Below, in pieces: positions 41,555-50,991 of a stretch of DNA of 64,000 bases (its first letter is position 1; each line of letters starts with the position of its first letter). The translations under genes were made by a program, and so were the position numbers. The notes under the pieces are model-generated. The model made no database searches. It was given only the letters and a program-made list of their open reading frames with translations, and was not told the origin of the DNA. The DNA is from Photobacterium lipolyticum (GTDB lineage Bacteria; Pseudomonadota; Gammaproteobacteria; Enterobacterales; Vibrionaceae), in NCBI RefSeq assembly GCF_003026475.1, contig NZ_PYMC01000005.1, positions 124,001-188,000 of the forward strand, written 5' to 3'.

Positions 41555-41948
41555 AGCACGTATCCTTACAGCTGTGGCTGACTGTTATGACAAGTATGTT
41601 CAAAGTGTAGCCAAATTCAGCAGCTTGTATGGTTTTCGATCCTCATGAATGAACAAATTCGTATTGCTCCTGATATAACCATTGCAGGCATGCTCAAACA
41701 AGAGACGTAATTCGCCAGAAAAAAATATCACTGAGACCCACTAGCATAAATAATTGCGAATTTTATCAACTAATTGCATCAAATATCTTTCCTATACAGA
41801 CCGGGAATTCATCATTGCTGACGACATAGCCTGCGCTGCGCCTTGACTTAAGGATCTTGAGGTTACCCAACTATGCGCTTCACGCTGCTATTCTTATAAG
41901 AAATACAGTGATCTCCCAATCACTGTATAAAAAGGAAATAATCTGCGC
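41555..41948. other. Intergenic region with a degenerate repeat copy
   Basis: About 390 bases. A degenerate inverted copy of the TATACCC/GTTACCTC repeat (GGATCTTGAGGTTACCCAA, 41852-41870) is present. Promoters of the two divergent genes must lie here. Confidence 0.45.
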
Positions 41949-42221
41949 ATGAAGAAGTTATTCCTAGTTGTGTTATTTACTCTGATGCTAGTTGGATGTG
42001 CTGATTCAATCAGTTTCAGCCAAGCCGAGTCAGTGGAACCCGTTGGCTTTTTCTACGGCTTATGGCACGGGCTGATCATCATCTTCGCGTGGCTTGGATC
42101 CCTGTTTTGTGACGATATCGCCATCTATGCCATTTATAACAATGGCGGTTGGTATGACTTTGGATATGTCCTTGGTGTTGGCGGTTTCAGTCTCAGTGCT
42201 GGTATTTTTCATGACAATTAA
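41949..42221 (+). CDS. Small lipoprotein, unknown function
   Basis: A 90-residue protein with a lipoprotein signal peptide (MKKLFLVVLFTLMLVG-C). The mature part contains FFYGLWHGLIIIFAWLGSLF and YAIYNNGGWYDFGYVLGVGG, an aromatic- and glycine-rich hydrophobic pattern that I have seen in unnamed small envelope proteins. AAGGA lies about eleven bases upstream. It is followed after 16 bases by another small hydrophobic gene. Confidence 0.7.
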   Translation: MKKLFLVVLFTLMLVGCADSISFSQAESVEPVGFFYGLWHGLIIIFAWLGSLFCDDIAIYAIYNNGGWYDFGYVLGVGGFSLSAGIFHDN

Positions 42222-42237
42222 CTGCGAGGAAGATCCT

Positions 42238-42369
42238 ATGGAAAATCAAGATGATATGGGCGCTACAGCGTTGCTAGTCGCAGCATTGTTGCTGGCTGGT
42301 ATCGCAACCACAATCGTCGCCGCCCCACTTGCTGCAGCAGTAATTACAGGAAGCTCAACGAAGACATAA
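42238..42369 (+). CDS. 43-residue hydrophobic peptide
   Basis: ATG at 42238 with GAGGAAG upstream opens a 43-codon frame. Residues 10-36 are a single hydrophobic helix (LLVAALLLAGIATTIVAAPL) after an acidic N-terminus. It starts 16 bases after the small lipoprotein gene and is probably co-transcribed. Unknown function. Confidence 0.5.
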   Translation: MENQDDMGATALLVAALLLAGIATTIVAAPLAAAVITGSSTKT

Positions 42370-42487
42370 TATGAATTTATTCCCGCCCATTTGAGGAGTG
42401 GGCATGAGGTAAATAATTGTCAACGGAGGTGTTAGGATATATGCCTAAACGTTTTATATCTTACTTTTGAATGTAATTTAGAACGTT
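42370..42487. promoter_or_regulatory. Probable original leader/promoter of thiD, left of the element
   Basis: Sequence between the small ORFs and the left riboswitch. From about 42431 it aligns by eye, at roughly 60% identity with one indel, to 62471-62528 upstream of the right riboswitch (shared TAGGATAT, TAAACG and further blocks). TTGTCA followed by TATAT about 15 bases on is a weak promoter candidate. Confidence 0.4.
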
Positions 42488-42579
42488 TATTAAACAAGTA
42501 GTTAGTCGGGGGGCCATAAGGCTGAGACCACTTCGGTGGGACCCGTTGAACCTGATCCAGTTAACACTGGCGTAGGGAA
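42488..42579 (+). repeat. attL: 92-bp direct repeat containing a TPP riboswitch
   Basis: Identical at 91 of 92 bases to 62529-62620. It covers a complete THI-box element. This is the left boundary of the 20-kb element; identity stops abruptly on both sides. Confidence 0.85.
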
Positions 42580-42580
42580 T
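42503..42580 (+). ncRNA. TPP (THI-box) riboswitch, orphaned copy
   Basis: Carries the conserved core GGCTGAGA, then ACCCGTTGAACCTGATC, then CTGGCGTAGGGAA. P3 closes with CCACTTCGGTGG. No thiamine gene follows within the element; the next gene downstream on this strand is many kilobases away. It is therefore an orphan created by the insertion. Confidence 0.92.
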
Positions 42581-42672
42581 ATACCAACAAAGAAAAACCA
42601 CTAAATATCATGCACTTAACAAAAGTGAGTTTCCCGTAAGTTATTGATATTCACTCCTTGACACTCTCACTA

Positions 42673-42692
42673 TTGCCCCCATATTGCCCCCG
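42673..42692 (+). repeat. Candidate arm-type integrase sites (left end)
   Basis: ATTGCCCCCATATTGCCCCC, two copies of TATTGCCCCC-like sequence with an 11-base period. A nearly identical pair lies at the other end of the element at 62439-62458. Confidence 0.5.
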
Positions 42693-43137
42693 TTAAAGGA
42701 GGCATTATCATCACTCAATTCATTCTCTTCACTACCCTTCTACCGTTGTCTTTAATTCACTTAATCGCTCAATACCCCCACTTGCAACTGACTGTGTGAT
42801 ACGCACAAAGACGCTCGCTAACGGGAATTTTCGAGAGCCACTACGCTCAAGTTAACCATCTACAAATGCAAAAATGATGATAGTTAATATACTATCACCA
42901 TTCGTTTTCTTTGTGGGTTTATCTCAGTTTTGGACATAAGTTAGTTAGAGTTTATGATCTAACTTGAACGTCTCGGATAAGGAAAAGTATCTCAAACCAC
43001 GAAATTTCTGCCTGTACCACTGGCTGTTTGATACACGTTAAGATGCTCGCTTCCGGGAAGAAGCTAGCGTGTAGGGACTTTTCTGGTAAGTCAAATGGTC
43101 TCATGAACGATGAACGCTTTTGACGGAAAGCTTAAAC

Positions 43138-43174
43138 AGAAGGGCTATGACCAGTTTTTGGTCATAGCCCTTCT
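43138..43174 (-). terminator. Rho-independent terminator
   Basis: Long stem AGAAGGGCTATGACC / GGTCATAGCCCTTCT with a short T-rich loop, just past the stop of the leftward lipoprotein gene. Confidence 0.85.
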
Positions 43175-43195
43175 GTAAATCCGAATTTGATTTAC

Positions 43196-44161
43196 TTATT
43201 GAGTCTGCGACTGTCCAAATAAAAGCTTTTCGTCAGAGCCGTCAAGCTTTAATAAGTACGGCTTTATGGTGATATCGCCGTTTTCCATAGCACTTTTAAA
43301 CAACGCTTCGTTCTCAAGCCATATGCTCTTGTTTTTAGACCAAAATACGGAAGGCATATAGAGGTAGGCATTGTCTAACTGCATGTTTTTGAAAACATTG
43401 GTTCTCCAGTTGTCTTCACTATATGAATGCGACGAGTTCCAAACTAAATACCCCTTGGCTTTTGGGATACCCAACAAATCCAACTCACCTTCAATATAAG
43501 AAGAAAAATTGCCTAAATTGCTAATGATACAGTTAGGTTTACCGTGGAATGAAGTTGGAGTTGGCTGCTTTTCAGCAAGGCTTTTACATTCAGGGGTATC
43601 CGTACGGTAAATATGGATTAATTTATCCTGTGGAGAACCAAATAGGAAGTAATCAACTGGCCCCTCAAATGAGACTGGATTCATGCCCAATTTCGTCATC
43701 GATGCTTTTATAGCTTTTGTCATTTTTTCATTCGTTGCATCTACCGCTTGCGAAATTGATTCATCAGGCATTAGCGGAATAATACGAAAAGTATTCACCT
43801 GTCGATTTGAGATGCTTAATTTATTGTCTGGGGCTATAGCAAAACCATTTAGAAAGCCATTAAGCAACCCGCCTTGCATCAAGCCTAGCAGCGCATTACC
43901 AGCAACAACTGTATTTTGACTAGCTGCAAGGTTTTCATCATATTGCAAAGATAGTCGATCAAGATTATCCGCACGTTTTGGCTCGATCCTCGTCGCGAGA
44001 TACAGCAGGTTCATCGCCTTGCTCTTGTCTAGCAAAATGACGTCCTCTGCGGATTTGTTTTGTGAAGTGAGTTTTTCAGGGATTGGTGTGCCTTTTGGTG
44101 CCGCACAACCTGTAAGGGACAGCGCACCGACAATCGCCAGAATGAGTTTGATTTTAGACAT
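43196..44161 (-). CDS. Hypothetical lipoprotein (element cargo)
   Basis: About 321 residues with a lipoprotein signal peptide ending in the lipobox LSLTG-C. The mature part has no domain I recognise. A small hydrophobic Gly-rich stretch (GNALLGLMQGGLLNGFLNGF) lies about residue 95. The start at 44161 has AAGGA seven bases upstream, and the longer reading frame to 44275 would bury the signal peptide. It has its own terminator and lies alone at the left end of the element. Confidence 0.75.
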   Translation of the reverse strand: MSKIKLILAIVGALSLTGCAAPKGTPIPEKLTSQNKSAEDVILLDKSKAMNLLYLATRIEPKRADNLDRLSLQYDENLAASQNTVVAGNALLGLMQGGLLNGFLNGFAIAPDNKLSISNRQVNTFRIIPLMPDESISQAVDATNEKMTKAIKASMTKLGMNPVSFEGPVDYFLFGSPQDKLIHIYRTDTPECKSLAEKQPTPTSFHGKPNCIISNLGNFSSYIEGELDLLGIPKAKGYLVWNSSHSYSEDNWRTNVFKNMQLDNAYLYMPSVFWSKNKSIWLENEALFKSAMENGDITIKPYLLKLDGSDEKLLFGQSQTQ

Positions 44162-44976
44162 ATCCATATCCTTAAATTTTTTCGTTAACTTGTTGGTATG
44201 CAATAAGTTTATCACGAGTGTGGGGGGGGTAGAATATAAACGATTCAGCCTGTGAATCTGTAGGCTCTCAGTCATGTTGTTCGTAATAACAACGAACAGT
44301 GAACTTCATCAGAGGGGCGTGATCATGGCGCTTTTTTTGTGTGGTACGATTTGACCTGAGTTTCCGGCAAAAGCGTGTTGACTCAGAATTCACAGAAAAT
44401 TTTTTCTGAGACAGAGCTTTGACCGTTACACTATCACGCTAGTTCTGTACCGATTTAACGTGACAGGCATAATGACTACCGCATTTTGAGGGGACAAGTG
44501 ACATTTCTATTCTGGGGAGTTATGTGACATTTTAAACTTGCGCTGGCAAATGAATAAATGTTTGCCACTGATAGACCTTGTGCTGTATCACGATCAGAAA
44601 AAGAGATTAGAAATGTATAGCAAACCAACATTAACAGCCTGTGAATGAGTTTAAGATCTAAATGAGAATGGGCACACAGCGAGTTAGATCTTTTGCTTTA
44701 ATTCGAAGCTTTCCGATAAGCAGAAATATGACAAGGTTCTCATTAGAGGGATGAGTAACGTGAAATAGCCAACTGTTTACTGAAATAAGCTAATCTAAAA
44801 TTCATTTTTCAACAAAACCAAAAGAAAGCCGCTCGCTTTAGTGCGAGCGGCATTAGTCACAAGGTTGACATTAGGTATAGGTACTCGTTCTAACTCTTAA
44901 TTTGGCACTAGAACGAGGCTTTTATCCAGACACTTTTGCCCCTAAGTGTCAACCAATAACGGTTACGACTATTTTC
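44162..44976. other. Intergenic region between two leftward lipoprotein genes
   Basis: About 800 bases. Holds the terminator of the RCC1-repeat gene (44828-44851), a second inverted repeat around 44888-44928 (CTCGTTCT / AGAACGAG), and a 7-bp inverted repeat TGTTCGT / ACGAACA (44278-44298) in the likely promoter of the 44161 gene. No gene. Confidence 0.45.
44828..44851 (-). terminator. Rho-independent terminator
   Basis: Stem GCCGCTCGC / GCGAGCGGC with a 6-base loop. On the minus strand a T-rich run follows (TTTCTTTTGG), fitting termination of the RCC1-like repeat gene. Confidence 0.85.
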
Positions 44977-47766
44977 TTAGTGTCTCAGTTCATCCTCTAC
45001 GGATGAGCTGTCACCACCATCGTAACGCCAACCCCAAGTAATAACTGAACCATCATTCTTAAGTGCAGCAAAAGCCTTGTCTGTACAAAAGATTTCTTTG
45101 ACATTAGTTAGATTGTCCTGCACGTACTTGGCATCACCATCACTCCCCCAAGAAACAACTGTCCCATCGGTCTTTAAAGCTGCAAAAGAACCCACATTAC
45201 TAACGATCTTTTTAACATTAACAAGCTCACTCTGAACAAGTGAGCTGTCACCTCCATATCCGTTATGACCCCAGCTAACGACTGTCCCATCGTTTTTTAA
45301 GGCAGCGAAAGCAGCCGATGTACTAAATATTTCTTTTATGTCAGTGAGATCATCTTGAATGAGTGTAGTAACACCACCAAAATCTTCCTGTCCCCAAGTA
45401 ACGACAGTTCCATCGTTCTTCAAAGCCGCATAAGCCGCCCAATTACTAGTGATGTCTTTTACAGTAATCAAGTAACTTTTCACGGATGAGCTATCAGCCC
45501 CGGCTCCATTTCCCCAAGTTACGACGGTACCATCATTTCTCAAAGCGGCAAAAGTAGTTTCTGTGCTAAAAACTTCCCTCACATCAATAAGTTCATTCTT
45601 TACCGATGAGCTATTACTACCAGAAAGCGGGTATCCCCACGTAACAACTGTGCCATCATTCTTCAAGGCAGCAAAAGCTTCATTTGAACCAGTTATTCTT
45701 TTTACATTCACCAGTTCATCTTTTGCAGATGAGCTATCACCACCACCGAACTCCCAGCCCCAAGTAACGACAGTTCCATTAGCCCTCAGAGCTGCAAAGG
45801 CCGCATTATTACTGAAGATACTTTTGACATCAGCAAGCTCACTTTCTACTGATGAGCTATCTCCTCCATTTGAAGAGTCCCCCCAAGTAATGACTGAGCC
45901 ATTAGATTTTAACGCCGCAAAGGCCTTTTCTGAACTATAGATTTCTTTTACATCCACAAGTTCATTTTGGACGGATGAGCTGTCACCGCCATAGATGGAG
46001 CTACCCCAAGTAATGACAGTGCCATCTTCCTTCAGAGCTGCAAATGCTTCACGCGAACTATGAATTTTTATTATGTCCACAAGTTCATTTTGGACGGATG
46101 AGCTGTCACCGCCATAGTTGGAGCTACCCCAAGTAACTACAGAACCATCACTTTTTAAAGCGGCAAAAGATGTACTGGTGCTGGAAATACTTACAGTTGG
46201 AATAAGGGTATCGCCTTGAGGTTCTTGTACATCAGGTAGATCGATTATCACAAAAAGCTCTTGACCTACAATATCTTTAGCAAAAAGGTATAGTTTATTG
46301 GTGATACTATCTTCCGAGGCTGCTTTTAGCGGAGTTCCTTTGACTACAACATAATCATCAACAATTTCAGCTGTCATCCCATTATCAATGCTCATGCTAG
46401 TATCAGCACGAAGTATAAGCGTATCGTTTTCAGGGTCAGAAAATAGACCGTCAAGAGGTAAAGTCTGTTCGAAATGAGTACCTTTTACAAGCTGCCACTG
46501 AGCCTCGACTGTTGCCTGCAAAGCTCTACTTACAGTATCTGAAACTACTGGTGGTTTATTGTCTATATCATCCGAACTACGTGCTACTTTCAGCTCGAAT
46601 GATGCGATAGCCTGCCCCATTTTATCGCCTGTAGAACTAACATCTTCTGCATAGATCTTAAATTCTTCTCCTCCAAGTTTATTAATAACATCACCCGTGA
46701 GCGAGAGTGTATTCGTGTCAGGATACAATTTAAGAAGTAACCCATTTTCTAGCTGGTGAACTTGTGGAGATTTATTGTCGCCATCATGATTGCCTTCAAC
46801 AATGGATAGCTTGACACTAGATTGATCAGTTCTGTCGCCATCATGGAACAGAGGTACAAACATATCCTGACCGTCTTTACCACGTACCTCTATGTTTTGT
46901 AGTGAATATGTCAAGCTAATATCAGTTGAATCTGTTGTTAGACCGGCATTATCAAGTTGATCTTGTAGAAATCTATACGCATCTTCATTTACTTTTATTA
47001 GGACGTTTTCTTTTGGTATCGTGTCGGTATTGCCATCTACCACTGGTCTGTAATCTGGATCAGTGAGTTTGTCTGTACCAGCAATACTTTTAACTACCTT
47101 CACCGCTTCAGCAATGATCTCTGTAATATCATCTTTATATGTTGGTGTTGCTACTTTCGTTTCAGCTAGAATTTGAGCGATCTTGTGGAGTTCTATATTG
47201 GCATCACCACCCGAAACAAAGTCTTTATAAAGCATCTCTTTAGAAGTTAAGCCAAGTTGAGTTTTAACCGTTTTTTCTGCAAGAAGCAGCATTTCGTCAT
47301 CATTCACATCAGTAACATTAATAATGATCAAATCAGTGATGGGTGAAATGACTGTGGATTTTGCAGGAGCGAAAAATATGACTTCATGGGCTACAGGTTG
47401 AGAAGGTCGATCCATATCAATAGTGTATACACCCGCATATTTTGTCGGATCTAGTTTAGCAAGCTGTATGGAGGCTGCTCCATCTGGGGTAAGAGTTTGA
47501 ACCCCAAGTACGCCAGAAAAATCTGATGAAATTTCAACTTTACCAAACTCATCAGTAAGACCAAGAAACTCTGAGGATTGCCACTTTCCATCATTGTTTT
47601 TGTCATTAAAAATGACAGCATTTTTGAAATAACCATCCATGGCTGTAATGATAATATTATTTGACTTAGATGAGGGTAGAGGTGAGGTTTTATTTAAGTT
47701 TGAATCACCATTACATCCTGCCAGAATGAGCGCAACCGAAGCTGCAATAATGCCAACCTTTTTCAT
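44977..47766 (-). CDS. Large lipoprotein with ten RCC1-like repeats
   Basis: A 929-residue lipoprotein (lipobox LILAG-C). Residues about 30-400 are an acidic multi-domain region with calcium-type Asp-rich turns such as FNDKNNDGKWQSSEF. Residues about 400-525 resemble a cadherin-like fold (LFSDPENDTLILRAD). From about 535 to the end run ten tandem repeats of about 41 residues, with consensus FAALKNDGTVVTWG followed by GGDSSSV and ELVDVKEI. These resemble RCC1/beta-propeller blades. It is probably exposed on the cell surface. Binding partner unknown. Confidence 0.8.
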   Translation of the reverse strand: MKKVGIIAASVALILAGCNGDSNLNKTSPLPSSKSNNIIITAMDGYFKNAVIFNDKNNDGKWQSSEFLGLTDEFGKVEISSDFSGVLGVQTLTPDGAASIQLAKLDPTKYAGVYTIDMDRPSQPVAHEVIFFAPAKSTVISPITDLIIINVTDVNDDEMLLLAEKTVKTQLGLTSKEMLYKDFVSGGDANIELHKIAQILAETKVATPTYKDDITEIIAEAVKVVKSIAGTDKLTDPDYRPVVDGNTDTIPKENVLIKVNEDAYRFLQDQLDNAGLTTDSTDISLTYSLQNIEVRGKDGQDMFVPLFHDGDRTDQSSVKLSIVEGNHDGDNKSPQVHQLENGLLLKLYPDTNTLSLTGDVINKLGGEEFKIYAEDVSSTGDKMGQAIASFELKVARSSDDIDNKPPVVSDTVSRALQATVEAQWQLVKGTHFEQTLPLDGLFSDPENDTLILRADTSMSIDNGMTAEIVDDYVVVKGTPLKAASEDSITNKLYLFAKDIVGQELFVIIDLPDVQEPQGDTLIPTVSISSTSTSFAALKSDGSVVTWGSSNYGGDSSSVQNELVDIIKIHSSREAFAALKEDGTVITWGSSIYGGDSSSVQNELVDVKEIYSSEKAFAALKSNGSVITWGDSSNGGDSSSVESELADVKSIFSNNAAFAALRANGTVVTWGWEFGGGDSSSAKDELVNVKRITGSNEAFAALKNDGTVVTWGYPLSGSNSSSVKNELIDVREVFSTETTFAALRNDGTVVTWGNGAGADSSSVKSYLITVKDITSNWAAYAALKNDGTVVTWGQEDFGGVTTLIQDDLTDIKEIFSTSAAFAALKNDGTVVSWGHNGYGGDSSLVQSELVNVKKIVSNVGSFAALKTDGTVVSWGSDGDAKYVQDNLTNVKEIFCTDKAFAALKNDGSVITWGWRYDGGDSSSVEDELRH
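45000..46175 (-). repeat. Tandem coding repeat array, about 120-123 bp per unit
   Basis: Ten units encode the RCC1-like blades of the lipoprotein. Units share words such as GTAATGACTG and GATGAGCTGTCACC but have diverged, so the array is old rather than freshly expanded. Confidence 0.75.
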
Positions 47767-48773
47767 TGTTAGTTATATCCTTTTTTATATTTTTAGAACA
47801 ACTTCTTTCTTTATTAGACAATCGTTAATAAACGGCTGTCCGATCATAAATATCAAACCAAAAATCTGCATGTTGATGTTGTCCAGATCTATGTCGTAGA
47901 AATTGACTAAATGAAAATTACTATCATGCACCTTTATGGATAAACCTCTTCTTCAGGCTGCCAATTGAAACTTGCATCAGGGTTGCGAGGTTAAGAGGCT
48001 GAATTAAAAATAAAAATGCATCTTCCAGCCTCAGATGGTGTTTTGTATGGAATTCTAGCTGCACATGCCATTAAAGTCATACATTATGTGATGCGAGTTT
48101 GACACAGATCACTGTGCCTTTAGAGGTGGGTGAACAGATTGGAGTATTTGATCATACTTTTCTTCTCTGAGTTGTGAGAATAGCCCTCTACTTTTCAAAA
48201 TACCGCTCACAGATACCAAACTCTGGTATGAGAAAATGCATGTTAAAAGCCAAGATACTATTATTCAGTAAAATTGGTTACTAAATATTGGGGACGATTG
48301 CGTAATAAAAATTGACACTTCGTGTTTCGTGTGTATTGGATAAGTAGAGCGACAGCCCTAACAATCTTTGGGTACTTTCGAACTGACATGTATGCGCGTT
48401 TTTTCTGAAAACAAGCGTCAAAGGTCAACTTTAAAAATCACATCAGAAATTGCGCCACGCTTGCTATTGGGAGGAAGTGAGCAACATCCTCGTTACCCAT
48501 CCGATAACGACATCGTGAGATTTGTTCATAAAATAAGCATGAATAAATCTATGGCAAACCATTATTAACAGAATACGAATGAACAAATGCTCTAAATAGC
48601 ATTGGGGCAAAAGCCAGTTTGTATGGTGAGCGACATTCCCATTGCTATCCAGAGTTGATATGTTGCTAGAAACTGACGATTGCGCTCGCGATTAGGAGTC
48701 TCAGAGCGTAGGTGTGTCACATGAAGTTGAATCTAGTATCTCGAACGTCAGGTCGAATGTGAGTCAGTACAAT
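47767..48773. other. Gene-free kilobase within the element
   Basis: About 1 kb between the RCC1-like gene start and the phage relics. Short open frames have no signals or recognisable products. It marks the boundary between the cargo block and the phage block. Confidence 0.45.
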
Positions 48774-50466
48774 TTAATTTACCTGTTGCTCGTAGCGCTG
48801 GTTAAACATATCGATCACTTTCTTTATTTGTCGTTCCACACTCTTAAGTCGTAAATCTTTTTCTGCCGGTGTTGTGCTGTTTTGGTAGATCGCATCCCGG
48901 CGTTTACGAAGTGTTTTTAACTGCTTTTCAGTGCCGTTTAGCAAAGGTAACAAGCCAAGCTCACTTTGATGATTGTGGTAGAGTTTATTTCTATCCGCGA
49001 CCAGAAGGCGATATTGCGATCCTCAACATCGTTACCCATCAATGCCGAACCAATCTCTGGTGCTTTATCAATACCAAAGCGTAATGCCCCACCGCCTAAG
49101 TAGTTAACAACGTACTTCATCACGTCCGGGTTAATATCGATTCCACCAGAACGGTAAGCGCTGCCTCCTGTTTTTTCATTGAGCCATTGCGCGAACTTCT
49201 TGTATTGCTCCGCTGTTCCCCTGCGGCCAAGCTCACTATCTGGTCGAGGTGTGCCGAATGGTAAGTTCTCTCTGTAAACCTGGCCACCCATGAAATTCTC
49301 ATTCAACCCGACTTCAGCAAATGGCTTTAAGATTGTCGGCAGGGCATTTTTTAGAATAAAGCCTGATGCTGTATCAGACTCTTGCATTCCGATCGGAGAG
49401 AAAGAGCCAAGTGCCGCGGTTACAATGTCACCCGCCCCGCTTGCCGTGGTTTTACTGCCAGAGACGACCGCTTCCATTGAGGTGCCGATCACGCTGAAGA
49501 GGTTATAACCATATGGCATGGGGATCTTCCAGTAGCTACCATCTTGCTCACCACCCAAGAAGGATTTCATGATGACAAAATTGCGCTCTTTCACGTAATT
49601 TGGCACTTTGTCGTACCAATTCACACCATCATCATCCTCACCTGCCCGATTCATAGCCGCAAAAGCAAAACTACCAATAATGGCACCAAGTGCTATCTTC
49701 TGGCCATTATTGAGGTTCTGCCATTTCAACTTGCCGTCACCATTAAGGCCGTACATGGTTCGGGCAAAGTTAGCAGATCCCTGAATAGATGCGTTGGCAA
49801 ACATACATGGCGTTTAATGTGGTTCCCATTTCTCCGCGCCGGTTAAAGTTCACCGTCATATTCTTAGCCAGGCTTGCAGCTTTCCTGCGGGAAATCCCTG
49901 CTTTACGCGCATTGACGTAAGCAGACTACCTAACAGCATTCTCAATTGCCATGTTCGCGTTTTCAATCGCACCGGTTACCGCATCAAAACTCTTATACAG
50001 CTTGCCTTTCACGGATCCATTGGCCATTTCAGTCATGCGCTCTAGCTCTTTGGCTTGCGCGTCAATATCCTTCATGTCAAACCAGCCGGTCTTAGCGCCT
50101 TCAGCCATAAATTCTTCATAGTGCTGCTGCCACTGTGCTGCTTTTCCTTCCAGCTTCTTACCGCGCAGTGAGGCGTAAACTGCACGCATGGATGTTGGAA
50201 TATCCTTCATCACCTGCTCAACGATCTTCCCGCCTTTGATCTTGCCGTCTTTGCGAGTTTGTTCTGCAGAAAGGTTTAACACAGCGGTTTGAATATCCCG
50301 GGCAAAGTTACCGACAACAAATTCAGGATTGTATGAGGTATTTACCGCTGACAAGAACCGGTTCACCGTCGCCAGGGTTCGGATCAGAATATTGCTGGTA
50401 TCGGGCCCGATGTTTTTCATTGCCTTCATCAAGCGTTCATCGTGCAGGCGAATCGCCCCCGCTCAT
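48774..50466 (-). pseudogene. Broken large phage protein, LPD38-like C-terminal region
   Basis: Three pieces of one protein can be read leftwards. GAIRLHDERLMKAMKNIG through AIENANMAIENAVR is followed by an in-frame TAG near 49926. SAYVNARKAGISRRKAASLA to NAM shifts frame near 49800 into ANASIQGSANFARTM. It shifts again near 48985 into LLPLLNGTEKQLKTLRKR and ends at 48774. FANASIQGS and YWKIPMPYGYNLF match the LPD38 domain of giant phage polyvalent proteins. The N-terminal bulk is deleted and the remainder is fused to the start of another gene. Confidence 0.7.
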
Positions 50467-50524
50467 CTGCCGTCACACTGCGAACAGCATGCATACGTGT
50501 TAATAGTTCAATCGCCTTGCTCAT
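50429..50524 (-). pseudogene. 5' remnant of a phage gene, fused by deletion
   Basis: ATG at 50524 opens MSKAIELLTRMHAVRSVTAD and then enters the LPD38 relic in a different frame, ending after 31 codons. The N-terminal piece belongs to another, unrecognised phage gene. The junction lies near 50460. Its ATG overlaps the end of the VRR-NUC gene. Confidence 0.5.
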
Positions 50525-50991
50525 TGCCGTTCCCCCAATTGCTCCAACAGATAGTCTGTGATCAGCGTTTTCGCTTCTTCTGCACTATTGCAGAACACAC
50601 TCAGATAGCCCTGATTGTTCAGTTTCTCGCTCCATTCATATTGGTTGTCTTTAATTGCTGACTTGTATTCCGCCGGCGCTTTCATTTCTATCCGCAATCC
50701 ATGATAACCACTGGCCGCAATATCTAAAATGAGATCGGGATAACCAGGCGAACCACCGAGCTCAATAAAGTCTTTAGACGCTTTCGGGCCACGCTTGCCT
50801 TCATTGGCTACATGGGTCAGGTAGTCACCGACAATAAGGCCGTTGATTTCAGTCTTATTAGCCCAAAGTACAACTGCCTTTTGCTCTGCCGATTCCGGCT
50901 CGCGCTTTTGCTTTTTGACCTTGCCATCCCTACCTGTTAGCAGCTTTGCTGACGAGCCGATCTGCTTTTGAAACTCGTACTGATTAAACAA
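50521..50991 (-). CDS. VRR-NUC domain endonuclease (phage)
   Basis: A 156-residue protein with the VRR-NUC nuclease core of the PD-(D/E)XK superfamily: EQKAVVLWANKT, THVANEGKRGPKASK, then GYPDLILDIAASGYHGLRIEMKAP, where Asp and the Glu-Met-Lys are the catalytic positions. Such stand-alone nucleases occur in phage recombination and replication modules. The start is TTG at 50991; the ribosome-binding AGGGGG lies within the end of the DUF1364 gene, which overlaps it by eight bases. The frame is intact. Confidence 0.85.
   Translation of the reverse strand: MFNQYEFQKQIGSSAKLLTGRDGKVKKQKREPESAEQKAVVLWANKTEINGLIVGDYLTHVANEGKRGPKASKDFIELGGSPGYPDLILDIAASGYHGLRIEMKAPAEYKSAIKDNQYEWSEKLNNQGYLSVFCNSAEEAKTLITDYLLEQLGERQ

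Larger units (their letters stand above)
42580..43195. other. Left inner flank of the element
   Basis: About 600 bases with no gene. It holds tandem TTGCCCCCA repeats (42673-42692) and two diverged 41-base direct repeats (42787-42827 and 43019-43059, 32 of 41 identical). A strong terminator for the leftward lipoprotein gene closes the region. Confidence 0.5.

Noticed and set aside
45563..45940. 125-codon frame opposite the RCC1-repeat gene
   Set aside because: Antisense shadow generated by the repeats.
44977..47766. Repeat array considered as a CRISPR
   Set aside because: The repeats are coding, 120 bp long and without spacers.
48368..48568. 66-codon frame in the gene-free kilobase
   Set aside because: No translation signal and no recognised motif.
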